NCBI RefSeq assembly: GCF_014650115.1
Contig: NZ_BMUI01000022.1
Span: forward strand, 62,001-126,000
Direction: 5' to 3'
From: Streptomyces olivaceoviridis
Lineage (GTDB): Bacteria > Actinomycetota > Actinomycetes > Streptomycetales > Streptomycetaceae
DNA length: 64,000 nt
Position numbers and translations under genes: made by a program. This document shows, one piece after another, positions 34,766 to 43,678 of this stretch (position 1 is the stretch's first letter; every line of letters begins with the position of its first letter). Below the pieces are notes generated by a model. The model ran no database searches. It saw only the letters and a program-made list of their open reading frames with translations, and had not been told where the DNA came from.

Positions 34766-35487
34766 GCGGCCCGGCCTTCCGTGTCGGGGCTGTCCGGCAG
34801 GTGCACGGTATGCACGCGCCGCCCGTCCAGCAGGGCCACCGTACGGTCGGCGAGCGCGGCGGTCTCGGCGTCGTGGGTGGCGAGGACGACCGTGATGCCG
34901 TGCGAGCGGGCCGCCGCGGTGAGCGTGCGCAGGACGTGGGCGCGGTCGGCGCGGTGCAGCGGGGCCGTGGGCTCGTCGGCGAAGAGGACCGTGGGTCCGG
35001 GGGCGAGCGCGCGGGCGATGGCGACGCGCTGGCGTTCGGCGTGCTGGAGGTCGCGGGGGCGGCTGCGGGCCTTCTCGCCGACGTCCAGCCGCTCCAGCCA
35101 CTCCAGCGCGGCCACCTTGGCCCGGCGGCGACCGGCGCCGCGCAGCATCAGCGGGAGCGCGGCGTTCTCCCAGACGTTCAGCTCGGGGACCAGGAACGGC
35201 TCCGGGTCGATCCACCCGAAGCGGTCCCGGCGCAGCCGCTCGCGGGCCATCGGGCCGAGCGTGTGCACGGGGGAGCTGTTGAACCACACCTCGCCGCACC
35301 GCACCGGCTCCAGGCCGGACAGGCAGCGCAGCAGGGTCGTCTTGCCGCTGCCGCGCGGGCCGCTGACGGCGAGGATCTCGCCCTGCCGCACGCCGAGCGT
35401 GACCCCGGCGAGTCCGGGGGAGCCGTCGCGGTGGCTGAAGTGCAGGGAGCGTGCCCAGAGCACGTCGTTGTCCGGCGGAGCCTCCAT
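34747..35487 (-). CDS. ABC transporter ATP-binding protein with degenerate signature motif
   Basis: The 246-residue ATPase resembles the LolD/MacB export class. Walker A GPRGSGKTTLL, Walker B VLFADEPT and the switch His in LATHDAE are intact. The signature LSGGE(R)QRV is changed to LQHAERQRV and the D-loop SALD/GALD to APLH. GAGGTG precedes the ATG at 35487. It is the first gene of a two-gene operon with the 33428 membrane protein. The altered composite ATP site suggests an asymmetric or regulatory ATPase rather than a fast transporter. Confidence 0.85.
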   Translation of the reverse strand: MEAPPDNDVLWARSLHFSHRDGSPGLAGVTLGVRQGEILAVSGPRGSGKTTLLRCLSGLEPVRCGEVWFNSSPVHTLGPMARERLRRDRFGWIDPEPFLVPELNVWENAALPLMLRGAGRRRAKVAALEWLERLDVGEKARSRPRDLQHAERQRVAIARALAPGPTVLFADEPTAPLHRADRAHVLRTLTAAARSHGITVVLATHDAETAALADRTVALLDGRRVHTVHLPDSPDTEGRAACSLSV

Positions 35488-35609
35488 GGGCGTACACCTC
35501 GGTTCAGATCCGTTTTCCCGTGCCTGTTCCCCCGTCCGGGGGAACGAAGGCTGGGCTGATCGGTCACTGGCACGCTAGGCAGGTCCCGGACGGGAGCCCG
35601 GACAGCACA

Positions 35610-35655
35610 CGGCCCCGGGCCGCCGTTCTCACTCGAACGGAGGGCACCGGGGCCG
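35610..35655 (-). terminator. Terminator for the aminotransferase gene
   Basis: CGGCCCCGG pairs with CCGGGGCCG (9 bp), and an inner stem CCGTTC/GAACGG fills the loop. It lies 24 bp beyond the aminotransferase stop on the minus strand and before the ABC ATPase gene. Confidence 0.75.
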
Positions 35656-35678
35656 GGGTCGGTCATCCCGTCGGATGA

Positions 35679-37043
35679 TCAGAGCTTGGTCCACGCCTCC
35701 GTGAGGGTGGCCCGCAGGATCTGCTCGATCTCGTCGAAGGTCCCCTGGTCGGAGATCAGCGGCGGGGCGAGCTGGACGACCGGGTCGCCGCGGTCGTCGG
35801 CACGGCAGTACAGGCCGTTGTCGAACAGCGCCTTGGAGAGGAAGCCGTACAGGACGCGCTCGGTCTCCTCCTCGTTGAAGGACTCCTTGGTGTTCTTGTC
35901 CTTCACCAGCTCGATGCCGTAGAAGAAGCCGTTGCCGCGGACGTCGCCGACGATCGGCAGGTCGTGCAGCTTCTGGAGCGTGGAGAGGAAGGCGCCCTCG
36001 TTGTCGAGGACGTGCTGGTTCAGCTTCTCCTTCTCGAACAGGTCGAGGTTGGCGAGGCCGACCGCAGCGGAGACCGGGTGACCACCGAAGGTGTAGCCGT
36101 GCAGGAAGGTGTTGTCGCCCTTGTAGAACGGCTCGGCGAGCCGGTCGGAGACGATGCACGCGCCGATCGGGGAGTAGCCCGAGGTCATGCCCTTGGCGCA
36201 GGTGATCATGTCCGGGACGTAGCCGAACTTGTCGCAGGCGAACGTCGTGCCGAGGCGGCCGAAGGCGCAGATGACCTCGTCCGACACGAGCAGCACGTCG
36301 TACTGGTCGCAGATCTCGCGCACGCGCTGGAAGTAGCCGGGGGGCGGCGGGAAGCAGCCGCCGGCGTTCTGCACCGGCTCCAGGAAGACCGCGGCGACGG
36401 TGTCCGGGCCCTCGAAGAGGATCTGCTGCTCGATCTGGTCGGCGGCCCAGCGGCCGAAGGCCTCGGGGTCGTCGCCGAAGAGCGGGGCGCGGTAGATGTT
36501 GGTGTTCGGCACCTTGTGCGCGCCCGGCACCAGCGGCTCGAAGGGGGCCTTCAGGCCCGGCAGGCCGGTGATGGACAGGGCGCCCTGCGGGGTGCCGTGG
36601 TAGGCGACCGCGCGGGAGATGACCTTGTACTTGGTGGGCTTGCCGGTCAGCTTGAAGTACTGCTTGGCGAGCTTCCAGGCGGTCTCGACGGCCTCGCCGC
36701 CGCCGGTGGTGAAGAAGACCTTGTTCAGGTCGCCCGGGGCCTCGTTGGCCAGGCGCTCGGCCAGCTCGACGGCCTTGGGGTGGGCGTAGGACCACACCGG
36801 GAAGAAGGCGAGCTCCTGGGCCTGCCGGGCGGCGGTCTCGGCGAGTTCCGTGCGGCCGTGGCCGGCCTGGACCACGAACAGACCCGCGAGACCGTCGAGG
36901 TAGCGCTTGCCCTTGTCGTCGTAGATGTAGGTGCCCTCGCCCCGGACGATCGTCGGGACGGGGGAGTTCTCGTACGAGGACATGCGGGTGAAGTGCATCC
37001 ACAGGTGGTCGTACGCGGACTTGCTGAGGTCCTTTGTGCTCAC
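35679..37043 (-). CDS. Class III aminotransferase, probable putrescine/GABA/diamine transaminase
   Basis: The 454-residue PLP enzyme of the omega-aminotransferase family has FFTTGGGEAVETAWKLAK (PLP phosphate site), LLVSDEVICAFGRLGTTF (Asp binding the pyridine N) and ITCAKGMTSGYSPIGA with the Schiff-base Lys. The GTG at 37043 (VSTKDLSKSAYDH) avoids overlap with the regulator. It sits beside an Lrp regulator and divergent from a gamma-aminobutyraldehyde-type dehydrogenase. In S. coelicolor the corresponding locus (SCO5655-5658, from memory) is connected to polyamine utilisation. Confidence 0.88.
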   Translation of the reverse strand: MSTKDLSKSAYDHLWMHFTRMSSYENSPVPTIVRGEGTYIYDDKGKRYLDGLAGLFVVQAGHGRTELAETAARQAQELAFFPVWSYAHPKAVELAERLANEAPGDLNKVFFTTGGGEAVETAWKLAKQYFKLTGKPTKYKVISRAVAYHGTPQGALSITGLPGLKAPFEPLVPGAHKVPNTNIYRAPLFGDDPEAFGRWAADQIEQQILFEGPDTVAAVFLEPVQNAGGCFPPPPGYFQRVREICDQYDVLLVSDEVICAFGRLGTTFACDKFGYVPDMITCAKGMTSGYSPIGACIVSDRLAEPFYKGDNTFLHGYTFGGHPVSAAVGLANLDLFEKEKLNQHVLDNEGAFLSTLQKLHDLPIVGDVRGNGFFYGIELVKDKNTKESFNEEETERVLYGFLSKALFDNGLYCRADDRGDPVVQLAPPLISDQGTFDEIEQILRATLTEAWTKL

Positions 37044-37045
37044 GG

Positions 37046-37567
37046 TTATCGGGTTCCCCACATGTAGGTCTGCTTCTTGAGCTTGAGGTAGACGAAGCTC
37101 TCGGTGGAGCGCACGCCGGGCAGGGCCCGGATGCGTTTGTTGATGACGTCCAGCAGGTGGTCGTCGTCCTCGCAGACGATCTCGGCGAGGATGTCGAACG
37201 AGCCCGCGGTCATCACCACGTACTCGACTTCCGACATGTCAGTCAGCGCGTCCGCGATCTTCTCGACATCGCCCTCGGCGTTGATGCCGACCATCGCCTG
37301 CCGGCGGAAGCCCACGGTGAGCGGGTCCGTGACGGCGACGATCTGCATCACGCCCTGGTCCAGAAGCTTCTGCACGCGCTGGCGCACGGCCGCCTCGGAC
37401 AGACCGACGGCCTTGCCGATCGCGGCGTACGGCCGGCGGCCGTCCTCCTGGAGCTGCTGGATGATGGCGAGGGAGACGGCGTCCAGCTGGGGACTGCCGC
37501 CGTTCCTGGACTCGCGGGACGAGTCCCTCTGGTCTGCGCTTCGACTGGCCACGGCCTCACTGTGCAC
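37046..37567 (-). CDS. Lrp/AsnC family transcriptional regulator
   Basis: This protein of about 173 residues has an N-terminal winged helix-turn-helix (DAVSLAIIQQLQEDGRRPYAAIGKAVGLSEAAVRQRVQKL) shown here only by its first part and a C-terminal RAM ligand domain (DILAEIVCEDDDHLLDVINKRIRALPGV). It ends 3 bases from the aminotransferase start, so the two are cotranscribed. It is divergent from the aldehyde dehydrogenase gene and is the obvious local controller of polyamine catabolism. Several in-frame starts are possible; I used the GTG at 37567. Confidence 0.87.
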   Translation of the reverse strand: MHSEAVASRSADQRDSSRESRNGGSPQLDAVSLAIIQQLQEDGRRPYAAIGKAVGLSEAAVRQRVQKLLDQGVMQIVAVTDPLTVGFRRQAMVGINAEGDVEKIADALTDMSEVEYVVMTAGSFDILAEIVCEDDDHLLDVINKRIRALPGVRSTESFVYLKLKKQTYMWGTR

Positions 37568-37662
37568 GACGTCTCGACAGTTTCGCAAGGCCCGATCGAT
37601 GAAATTCGTTGTTTACGAGACCTGACCTTGCGGATTTCGCAGAACTGGTCGCGGCGGGGGTG

Positions 37663-37690
37663 TTGAAAACGTCGGTACGCCGACTAGGGT
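37663..37690 (+). promoter_or_regulatory. Promoter of the aldehyde dehydrogenase gene, in a divergent control region
   Basis: TTGAAA (37663-37668) and TAGGGT (37685-37690) are 16 bp apart and 47 bp before the GTG start. Just upstream CGCAAGG (37583-37589) and CCTTGCG (37626-37632) form a separated inverted repeat, with TCGT-5-ACGA between them (37607-37619). These are candidate sites for the adjacent Lrp-type regulator. Confidence 0.6.
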
Positions 37691-37737
37691 GGGTGTCTCA
37701 GAGATCGGACAGCTTGAACCAGATCAGGAGGCCGGCA

Positions 37738-39177
37738 GTGAGCACCGAGCTGCGTCGTCTGCGCAACTACATCGACGGTGAGTTCCGGGACGCCGCCGAC
37801 GGACGGACCACCGAGGTGGTCAACCCCGCGACGGGCGAGGCGTACGCCACCGCGCCGCTGTCCGGGCAGGCGGACGTGGACGCCGCCATGGAGGCCGCCG
37901 CCCGTGCCTTCCCGGGCTGGCGCGACACCACGCCGGCCGAGCGGCAGAAGGCCCTCCTGAAGATCGCCGACGCCTTCGAGGAGCGCGCCGAGGAGCTGAT
38001 CGCGGCCGAGGTGGAGAACACCGGCAAGCCGGTCGGGCTCACCCGCTCCGAGGAGATCCCGCCGATGGTCGACCAGATCCGCTTCTTCGCGGGCGCGGCC
38101 CGGATGCTGGAGGGCCGCTCGGCCGGCGAGTACATGGACGGGATGACCTCGATCATCCGCCGTGAGCCGGTCGGCGTCTGCGCGCAGGTCGCGCCCTGGA
38201 ACTACCCGATGATGATGGCCGTGTGGAAGTTCGCCCCGGCCATCGCCGCCGGCAACACGGTCGTCCTGAAGCCGTCGGACACCACCCCGGCCTCCACCGT
38301 GCTGATCGCCGACATCATCGGCTCGATCCTGCCCAAGGGCGTCTTCAACGTCATCTGCGGCGACCGCGACACCGGCCGCATGATGGTCGAGCACGACGTC
38401 CCGGCCATGGCCTCCATCACCGGCTCCGTGCGCGCCGGCATGTCCGTCGCCGAGTCCGCCTCCAAGGACCTCAAGCGGGTCCACCTGGAGCTGGGCGGCA
38501 AGGCCCCGGTCGTCGTCTTCGAGGACACCGACATCGCCAAGGCCGTCGAGGACATCTCCGTGGCCGGCTTCTTCAACGCCGGCCAGGACTGTACGGCCGC
38601 CACCCGCGTCCTCGTCCAGGAGTCCATCCACGACGAGTTCGTGGCCGCGCTCGCCAAGGCCGCGTCCGAGACGAAGACCGGCCGGCCGGACGACGAGGAC
38701 GTGCTGTTCGGCCCGCTCAACAACCCCAACCAGCTCAAGCAGGTCTCCGGCTTCATCGAGCGCCTCCCCGCCCACGCCAAGGTCGAGGCGGGCGGCCGGC
38801 AGGTCGGCGACAAGGGCTACTTCTACGCCCCGACCGTCGTCTCCGGCCTGAAGCAGGACGACGAGATCATCCAGAACGAGGTCTTCGGCCCGGTCATCAC
38901 CGTCCAGTCCTTCACCGATGAGGACCAGGCCGTCGAGTGGGCCAACGGCGTCGAGTACGCCCTGGCGTCCTCGGTGTGGACCAAGGACCACGCCCGCGCC
39001 ATGCGGATGTCCAAGAAGCTCGACTTCGGCTGCGTGTGGATCAACACCCACATCCCGCTGGTCGCCGAGATGCCGCACGGCGGCTTCAAGAAGTCCGGCT
39101 ACGGCAAGGACCTGTCGGCGTACGGCTTCGAGGACTACACCCGGATCAAGCACGTGATGACGTCGCTGGACGGCTGA
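37738..39177 (+). CDS. Aldehyde dehydrogenase, gamma-aminobutyraldehyde/aminobetaine type (copy 1)
   Basis: The 479-residue NAD-dependent enzyme has catalytic Cys285 in AGQDCTAATR and Glu251 in HLELGGKAP. The cofactor loop is APWNYPMMMAVWKFAPA. CAGGAGG precedes the GTG start. It probably oxidises the aminoaldehyde made from putrescine by the divergent aminotransferase to 4-aminobutyrate. A paralogue lies at 53565, also followed by a polyamine-binding protein gene. Confidence 0.92.
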   Translation: MSTELRRLRNYIDGEFRDAADGRTTEVVNPATGEAYATAPLSGQADVDAAMEAAARAFPGWRDTTPAERQKALLKIADAFEERAEELIAAEVENTGKPVGLTRSEEIPPMVDQIRFFAGAARMLEGRSAGEYMDGMTSIIRREPVGVCAQVAPWNYPMMMAVWKFAPAIAAGNTVVLKPSDTTPASTVLIADIIGSILPKGVFNVICGDRDTGRMMVEHDVPAMASITGSVRAGMSVAESASKDLKRVHLELGGKAPVVVFEDTDIAKAVEDISVAGFFNAGQDCTAATRVLVQESIHDEFVAALAKAASETKTGRPDDEDVLFGPLNNPNQLKQVSGFIERLPAHAKVEAGGRQVGDKGYFYAPTVVSGLKQDDEIIQNEVFGPVITVQSFTDEDQAVEWANGVEYALASSVWTKDHARAMRMSKKLDFGCVWINTHIPLVAEMPHGGFKKSGYGKDLSAYGFEDYTRIKHVMTSLDG

Positions 39178-39198
39178 CGGCTCCTGGGCCGATTGTCC

Positions 39199-40422
39199 GT
39201 GGACGCGGTGGGACGGCATGCTTCCGGGGTGTTCCGGACTGCTCCCCGCAAGCCCCCGCTGTCCCGCCGTTCCCTCCTCGCCGCCCTCGGGGGCACCGCC
39301 GTGCTCGGTGCCCTCGCCGGTTGCGGGGTGCCCGCGGCCTATGTGGCGCCCGGTGACCGGGCCGCCGCCGACGACTCCGCGCGCGACAAGAAGCTGACCT
39401 GGGCGAACTGGCCGCTCTACATCGACACCGACGATGACGACCCCGGCCGGCGGCCCACGCTGGAGGGATTTGAGAAGCGCACCGGGATCTCCGTCGACTA
39501 CGTCGAGGAGATCAACGACAACGACGAGTTCTTCGGCAAGGTCGGCCCCGCGCTGATGAGCCACCGCTCCACCGGCCGCGATCTGGTCGTCATCAGCGAC
39601 TGGATGTGCGCCCGGTACGTCCGGCTCGGCTGGGTCCAGGAGATGGACCGCGCCCACCAGCCGAACGTGGCGCGGCACCTCGACCCGCTGCTCCGCACGC
39701 CCGCCTTCGACAAGGGCCGCCGGTTCACCGTGCCCTGGCAGTCCGGCATCACCGGCATCGCCTACAACCGCCGCGCGCTCGGCCGCGACCTACGCCGGGT
39801 CTCCGACCTGTGGGCCGAGGACCTCAAGGGACGCGTGACCCTGCTGTCCGGCCTGGACGAGTCGTTCGCGCTGCTCATGCAGGGCAACGGCGTCGACATC
39901 ACCCGGTGGACCGCGGACGACTTCCACCGGGTCTGCGACCAGGTGGAGCGGCAGGTCCGCCGTGGCCAGATACGCCGGTTCACCGGCAACGACTACACCA
40001 AGGACCTGGTCAGCGGGGACGTCCTCGCCTGCCAGGCGTACTCCGGCGATGTCATCCAGCTCCAGGCGGACAACCCCGACATCCGGTTCGTCGTCCCCGA
40101 GGAGGGCGCCGAACTGTGGTCGGACTCCCTGATGATCCCCGACCGGGCCCGCCACAAGGCCAACGCCGAGCGCCTGATCGACTACTACTACGCCCCCGAG
40201 GTCGCCGCCCGGCTCGCCGCCTGGGTGAACTACGTCTGCCCGGTCCCGGCGGCCCGCGAGGTCCTGGCCGCCGCCGAGGACGAGGAGACGGCCGCCCTCG
40301 CCGACAACCCCCTGATCTTCCCGGACTCCGGCATGCGCCGCCGCCTCGCCGTCGCCCGCGACATCACCTCCACGGAACGCCCGGAGTTCACCCGACGGTG
40401 GAACGGGATCGTGGGGCTCTAG
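39199..40422 (+). CDS. Polyamine (spermidine/putrescine) ABC transporter binding lipoprotein, without its own transporter
   Basis: This 407-residue PotD-like protein has the twin-arginine-type signal SRRSLLAALGG and a lipobox with Cys42 (LAGC), so it is exported folded and lipidated. LTWANWPLYIDTDDDD and the C-terminal QIRRFTGNDYTKDLVSGDV segment are shared with the second binding protein at 55151. It lies 21 bp after the aldehyde dehydrogenase and has no permease or ATPase next to it. It probably works with PotABC encoded at 56404-59303. The start is uncertain (GTG 39199 or TTG 39193). Confidence 0.9.
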   Translation: MDAVGRHASGVFRTAPRKPPLSRRSLLAALGGTAVLGALAGCGVPAAYVAPGDRAAADDSARDKKLTWANWPLYIDTDDDDPGRRPTLEGFEKRTGISVDYVEEINDNDEFFGKVGPALMSHRSTGRDLVVISDWMCARYVRLGWVQEMDRAHQPNVARHLDPLLRTPAFDKGRRFTVPWQSGITGIAYNRRALGRDLRRVSDLWAEDLKGRVTLLSGLDESFALLMQGNGVDITRWTADDFHRVCDQVERQVRRGQIRRFTGNDYTKDLVSGDVLACQAYSGDVIQLQADNPDIRFVVPEEGAELWSDSLMIPDRARHKANAERLIDYYYAPEVAARLAAWVNYVCPVPAAREVLAAAEDEETAALADNPLIFPDSGMRRRLAVARDITSTERPEFTRRWNGIVGL

Positions 40423-40455
40423 CTGTGCTGTCCGGGGACGGCGGCGGGGCCGGGG

Positions 40456-41325
40456 TCACTTCAGGCCGCTGAGCATGACGCCCCTGATGTAGTACTTCTG
40501 GAGCAGCAGGAACAGGAGCAGGACCGGCAGGATGCTCAGGACGAGGCCGGCCATGACGATGGGCATCGTGCGGGCCGGGTCGACGTGGTCCTGGAGCAGT
40601 TGGATGCCGACGGGCAGGGTCATCACGTCCGGGTTGGCGGTCGAGACCAGCAGCGCCCAGATGTACTCGTTCCAGGCGTCGACGAAGGTCAGCAGCCCGA
40701 GCGTGACCAGGACCGGCTTGGTCTGCGGCACCACGATCCGCCACCACACGGCGAACTCGCCGGCCCCGTCGATGCGCGCCGCCTCCAGCACCTCGTCCGG
40801 GATCGCGACCATGAACTGGCGGGTCAGGAAGATCCCGAAGCCGTTGACGAGGAACGGCACGGCGAGCGCCGCGATGCTGACGGTCAGGCCGGCACCGCCG
40901 CGCCCGGACAGGTCGTTGCCGCCCGCCAGCGGCCAGTGCACCAGGATCAGGAAGTGCGGGATGAAGAAGAGGAACGGCGGGAACATCATCGTGGACAGCA
41001 CGAGGCGGAAGACGAAGTCCCGTCCGGGGAAGCGCAGTTTGGCGAGCGCGTAGCCCGCGAGGGACGACGTGAGCAGCACCGACCCGGTGATCAGCGCGGT
41101 GGCGACCACGCTGTTGCGGAAGAGCACCGGCAGGTCCAACTGGCGGACCGCCGCCCGGTAGTTGGAGAGGTCGAACGCCTGGGGCAGGAACCGGTACGGC
41201 AGCGTGCCGGACTCACCGGGGCCCTTGAAGGACGTCATCACCATGTCGAGGAACGGCACCACCGTGAGCACGGCGCCGGTCGCGACCACGAGGGACGACA
41301 GCCACGGGAAACGGCGACGGCTCAC
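40456..41325 (-). CDS. Carbohydrate ABC transporter permease, MalG type
   Basis: The 289-residue protein has six membrane helices. The coupling loop EVLEAARIDGAGEFAVWWRI is typical of sugar permeases, and the end YYIRGVMLSGLK is the standard MalG-like terminus. GGGAGGGAGGA precedes the GTG at 41325. It is the last gene of the five-gene minus-strand operon starting with namZ, and its stop converges on the polyamine-binding gene with 33 bp between. Confidence 0.93.
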   Translation of the reverse strand: MSRRRFPWLSSLVVATGAVLTVVPFLDMVMTSFKGPGESGTLPYRFLPQAFDLSNYRAAVRQLDLPVLFRNSVVATALITGSVLLTSSLAGYALAKLRFPGRDFVFRLVLSTMMFPPFLFFIPHFLILVHWPLAGGNDLSGRGGAGLTVSIAALAVPFLVNGFGIFLTRQFMVAIPDEVLEAARIDGAGEFAVWWRIVVPQTKPVLVTLGLLTFVDAWNEYIWALLVSTANPDVMTLPVGIQLLQDHVDPARTMPIVMAGLVLSILPVLLLFLLLQKYYIRGVMLSGLK

Positions 41326-41339
41326 GCGTCCTCCCTCCC

Positions 41340-42299
41340 TCACGCCTCCTCCCCTTTGCGCCGGAACCACCACAGCTGCGCCAGCGTGACCGCGAGGACC
41401 ACCACGAACAGCACGAACGCGGCGGCGCTCGCGGTGCCCCAGTCGCCGTAGCCGAAGGCCAGCCGGTACATCTCCAGCGCGGCCACGTTGGTCGCGTCAC
41501 CCGGCCCGCCCCTGGTCATCACGCTGATCAGCGCGAACGACTGGAGGCCGGTGAGGAACTGGGTGACGCACACGAACAGCAGGGACGGCCGCAACAGCGG
41601 CAGGGTGATCCTCCGGAAGACGGTGGCCGCTCCGGCGCCGTCGAGCGCGGCGGCCTCGTAGTACGACTCCGGGATGGACTTCAGCCCGGCGGTCAGGACG
41701 AGGACCGCCGAGCCCAGCGAGGCCCAGGCCTGGACGACCACGACCGAGGGCAGCGCGGTGTCCGGGTCCGCGAGGAACGCCACCGAGCCGATTCCGACGG
41801 CGTTGAGGACGCCGTTGACCAGACCGCCCGGCTCGTACATGTACTTCCACACGTTGCCGACGGCGACGACGGTCGTGACGATCGGCAGGAAGTACAGGGT
41901 GCGCCACAGCCCCTGGAACCGCAGCTTGTCGATGCAGGTCGCGACGAGCACCGAACCCGTGAGGGCGAGGGCGACGGTGCCCAGGGCGAACAGCAGCGTG
42001 TTGGTGAGGATCGGGGTCAGGAACGTCGATCCGTCCGCGAACAGGCCGGTGAAGTTGTCCAGGCCGGCCGGCTCGATGTCGCCGAGGGCGAACCCGGACC
42101 AGTGGGACGTCGACAGCAGCAGCGCGAAGCCGAGCGGCAGGATCAGGAAGACCGCGAAGAACAGCAGTACCGGTGCCAGGAAGAGGTAGGCGACGACGGT
42201 CTGGCGGCGCCGGTGGCGGATGCGGCCGTCGACGGCGGGTCGGACGGCCCGCGCACGAGGGGTCCGTTCGGCCGTCTCCGGCACCAGGGCGTTCACCAT
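41340..42299 (-). CDS. Carbohydrate ABC transporter permease, MalF type
   Basis: The 319-residue membrane protein has six or seven helices, the motif YYEAAALDGAGAATVFRRI (EAA loop) and the N-terminal VVAYLFLAPVLLFFAVFLIL. The ATG overlaps the stop of the binding-protein gene by 7 bases, and 14 bp separate it from the MalG-type gene. No ATPase is encoded here. Streptomyces sugar importers commonly share the multitask ATPase MsiK, which would fit. Confidence 0.93.
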   Translation of the reverse strand: MVNALVPETAERTPRARAVRPAVDGRIRHRRRQTVVAYLFLAPVLLFFAVFLILPLGFALLLSTSHWSGFALGDIEPAGLDNFTGLFADGSTFLTPILTNTLLFALGTVALALTGSVLVATCIDKLRFQGLWRTLYFLPIVTTVVAVGNVWKYMYEPGGLVNGVLNAVGIGSVAFLADPDTALPSVVVVQAWASLGSAVLVLTAGLKSIPESYYEAAALDGAGAATVFRRITLPLLRPSLLFVCVTQFLTGLQSFALISVMTRGGPGDATNVAALEMYRLAFGYGDWGTASAAAFVLFVVVLAVTLAQLWWFRRKGEEA

Positions 42300-43678
42300 G
42301 CGCGCGCCACCTCCTGATCGACCTGACGGCGGGTGACGCGCAGCGCCTCCTCGACCGACCGCCGGCCGGTCCACAGCGCCTCGATGTTCTTGCGCAGCAG
42401 CGACTTGGCCTGCTGCGCCCCCGGCATGTTCGGCTCCGGCACCGCGTAGGCCAGCGCGTCCAGGAACGGCCGCAGGTTCGGATCGCCGGCCCCGCCGTTC
42501 CCGGCGCCCGCCCCCAGGAGCGTCCGCATGTCGTCGGCGCGGCCGGTCAGGGAGCCGACCGACACCTGGAGGGCGCTCATCCGGGTCGCCACCGCGCCCT
42601 TCTCGCCGCCCGTCCTCTCGGCGTTGAGCCAGCGCAGGAACTCCCAGGCCTCGCGGGGGTGCGCACTGGCCGTGTTGACCCCGAGCATGAAACCGGTGCA
42701 GAGCGTGGCGCGTGCGCCGCCCGCCTCGGGCAGGGGCAGCGGAGCGACGCCGACATCGCGGTAGTCCCCGCCCATCAGGGTCTTCAGGCTGCCGGTCCAC
42801 CAGCCGGCGCTGATCACCATGGCCACCTGCCCGGACGGGAACGCGCGGTAGACGTTGACGCCGGGGGAGCTCGCCCCTCGGGCGACGAGGCGGTGCTCCA
42901 GGTCGAACACGGCCCGGCCGGCCGGTGAGTCGATGGCGGTGCTCCTGCCGTCCGCCGAGACGAACGTCCCGCCGGCGGCGTTGAGCAGCGCGAGCGTCTG
43001 GCCGACGGTGGTGGAGTCGTCGTAGGTCGACAGGCCGAAACCCTGGACGAGCGTGTTGCCGTACCGGTCCCGCCTGGTGGTGCGGTAGGCCGTCTCCTCC
43101 AGCTCCCGCCAGGTGCGCGGCGGCCCGTCGACACCGGCCGCGCGCAGCAGCCGCTTGTTGTAGTACAGGGCGTACGTCTGGACCTCGGTGGGGTAGCCGT
43201 ACACCCTGCCGCCCACCGACGCGGCGCCGACCGCGGCGGCGCTGTAGCCGCGCCTGATCTCCTCGGCGTGCCCGGCCGGGGCGGGCCGCAGGACGCCGGC
43301 CCGGACGAGCTGGCCGTTCCACAGGCAGTACGGGTGGAGGATGTCGGCGCCCTGGCCGGCGGCCTGCCGGACCATGAACGTGGTCAGCAGGTCCGTGAAC
43401 TCGACGGCCTTCGTCCGCACCTTGACCCGGTCGTGCGTGGCGTTCCACTCGTCCACCGGGCCCCGCAGCGCCTCCTTGAGCTCCCCGCTCGCGTAGTGCG
43501 AGAGCAGGGTCAGGACGACCGGATCACCGGGCCGCCCGGTGCCCCGGTGCGGCGCCGCGCAACCGGAGACGAGCAGCGCCGAGGGGAGCGCGAGCGCGAA
43601 GTGACGTCGGCTCAGGCGCCCGCCCCCCTGTGCCGGCCGACCGGCGGACAGGCCGTCGGTGCGGCGGGACGGTGTCAT
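42293..43678 (-). CDS. Extracellular sugar-binding lipoprotein
   Basis: The 461-residue solute-binding protein has a twin-arginine-like signal (LSRRHFALALPSALLVSGC) with a lipobox Cys. The family 1 binding fold shows VVLTLLSHYASGELKEAL, GADILHPYCLWNGQLVRAG and AGWWTGSLKTLMGGDYRDVG. It overlaps the GNAT gene upstream (4 bases) and the permease downstream (7 bases). The substrate is unknown; the operon partner NamZ points to muramyl sugars or their disaccharides. Confidence 0.9.
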   Translation of the reverse strand: MTPSRRTDGLSAGRPAQGGGRLSRRHFALALPSALLVSGCAAPHRGTGRPGDPVVLTLLSHYASGELKEALRGPVDEWNATHDRVKVRTKAVEFTDLLTTFMVRQAAGQGADILHPYCLWNGQLVRAGVLRPAPAGHAEEIRRGYSAAAVGAASVGGRVYGYPTEVQTYALYYNKRLLRAAGVDGPPRTWRELEETAYRTTRRDRYGNTLVQGFGLSTYDDSTTVGQTLALLNAAGGTFVSADGRSTAIDSPAGRAVFDLEHRLVARGASSPGVNVYRAFPSGQVAMVISAGWWTGSLKTLMGGDYRDVGVAPLPLPEAGGARATLCTGFMLGVNTASAHPREAWEFLRWLNAERTGGEKGAVATRMSALQVSVGSLTGRADDMRTLLGAGAGNGGAGDPNLRPFLDALAYAVPEPNMPGAQQAKSLLRKNIEALWTGRRSVEEALRVTRRQVDQEVARAW

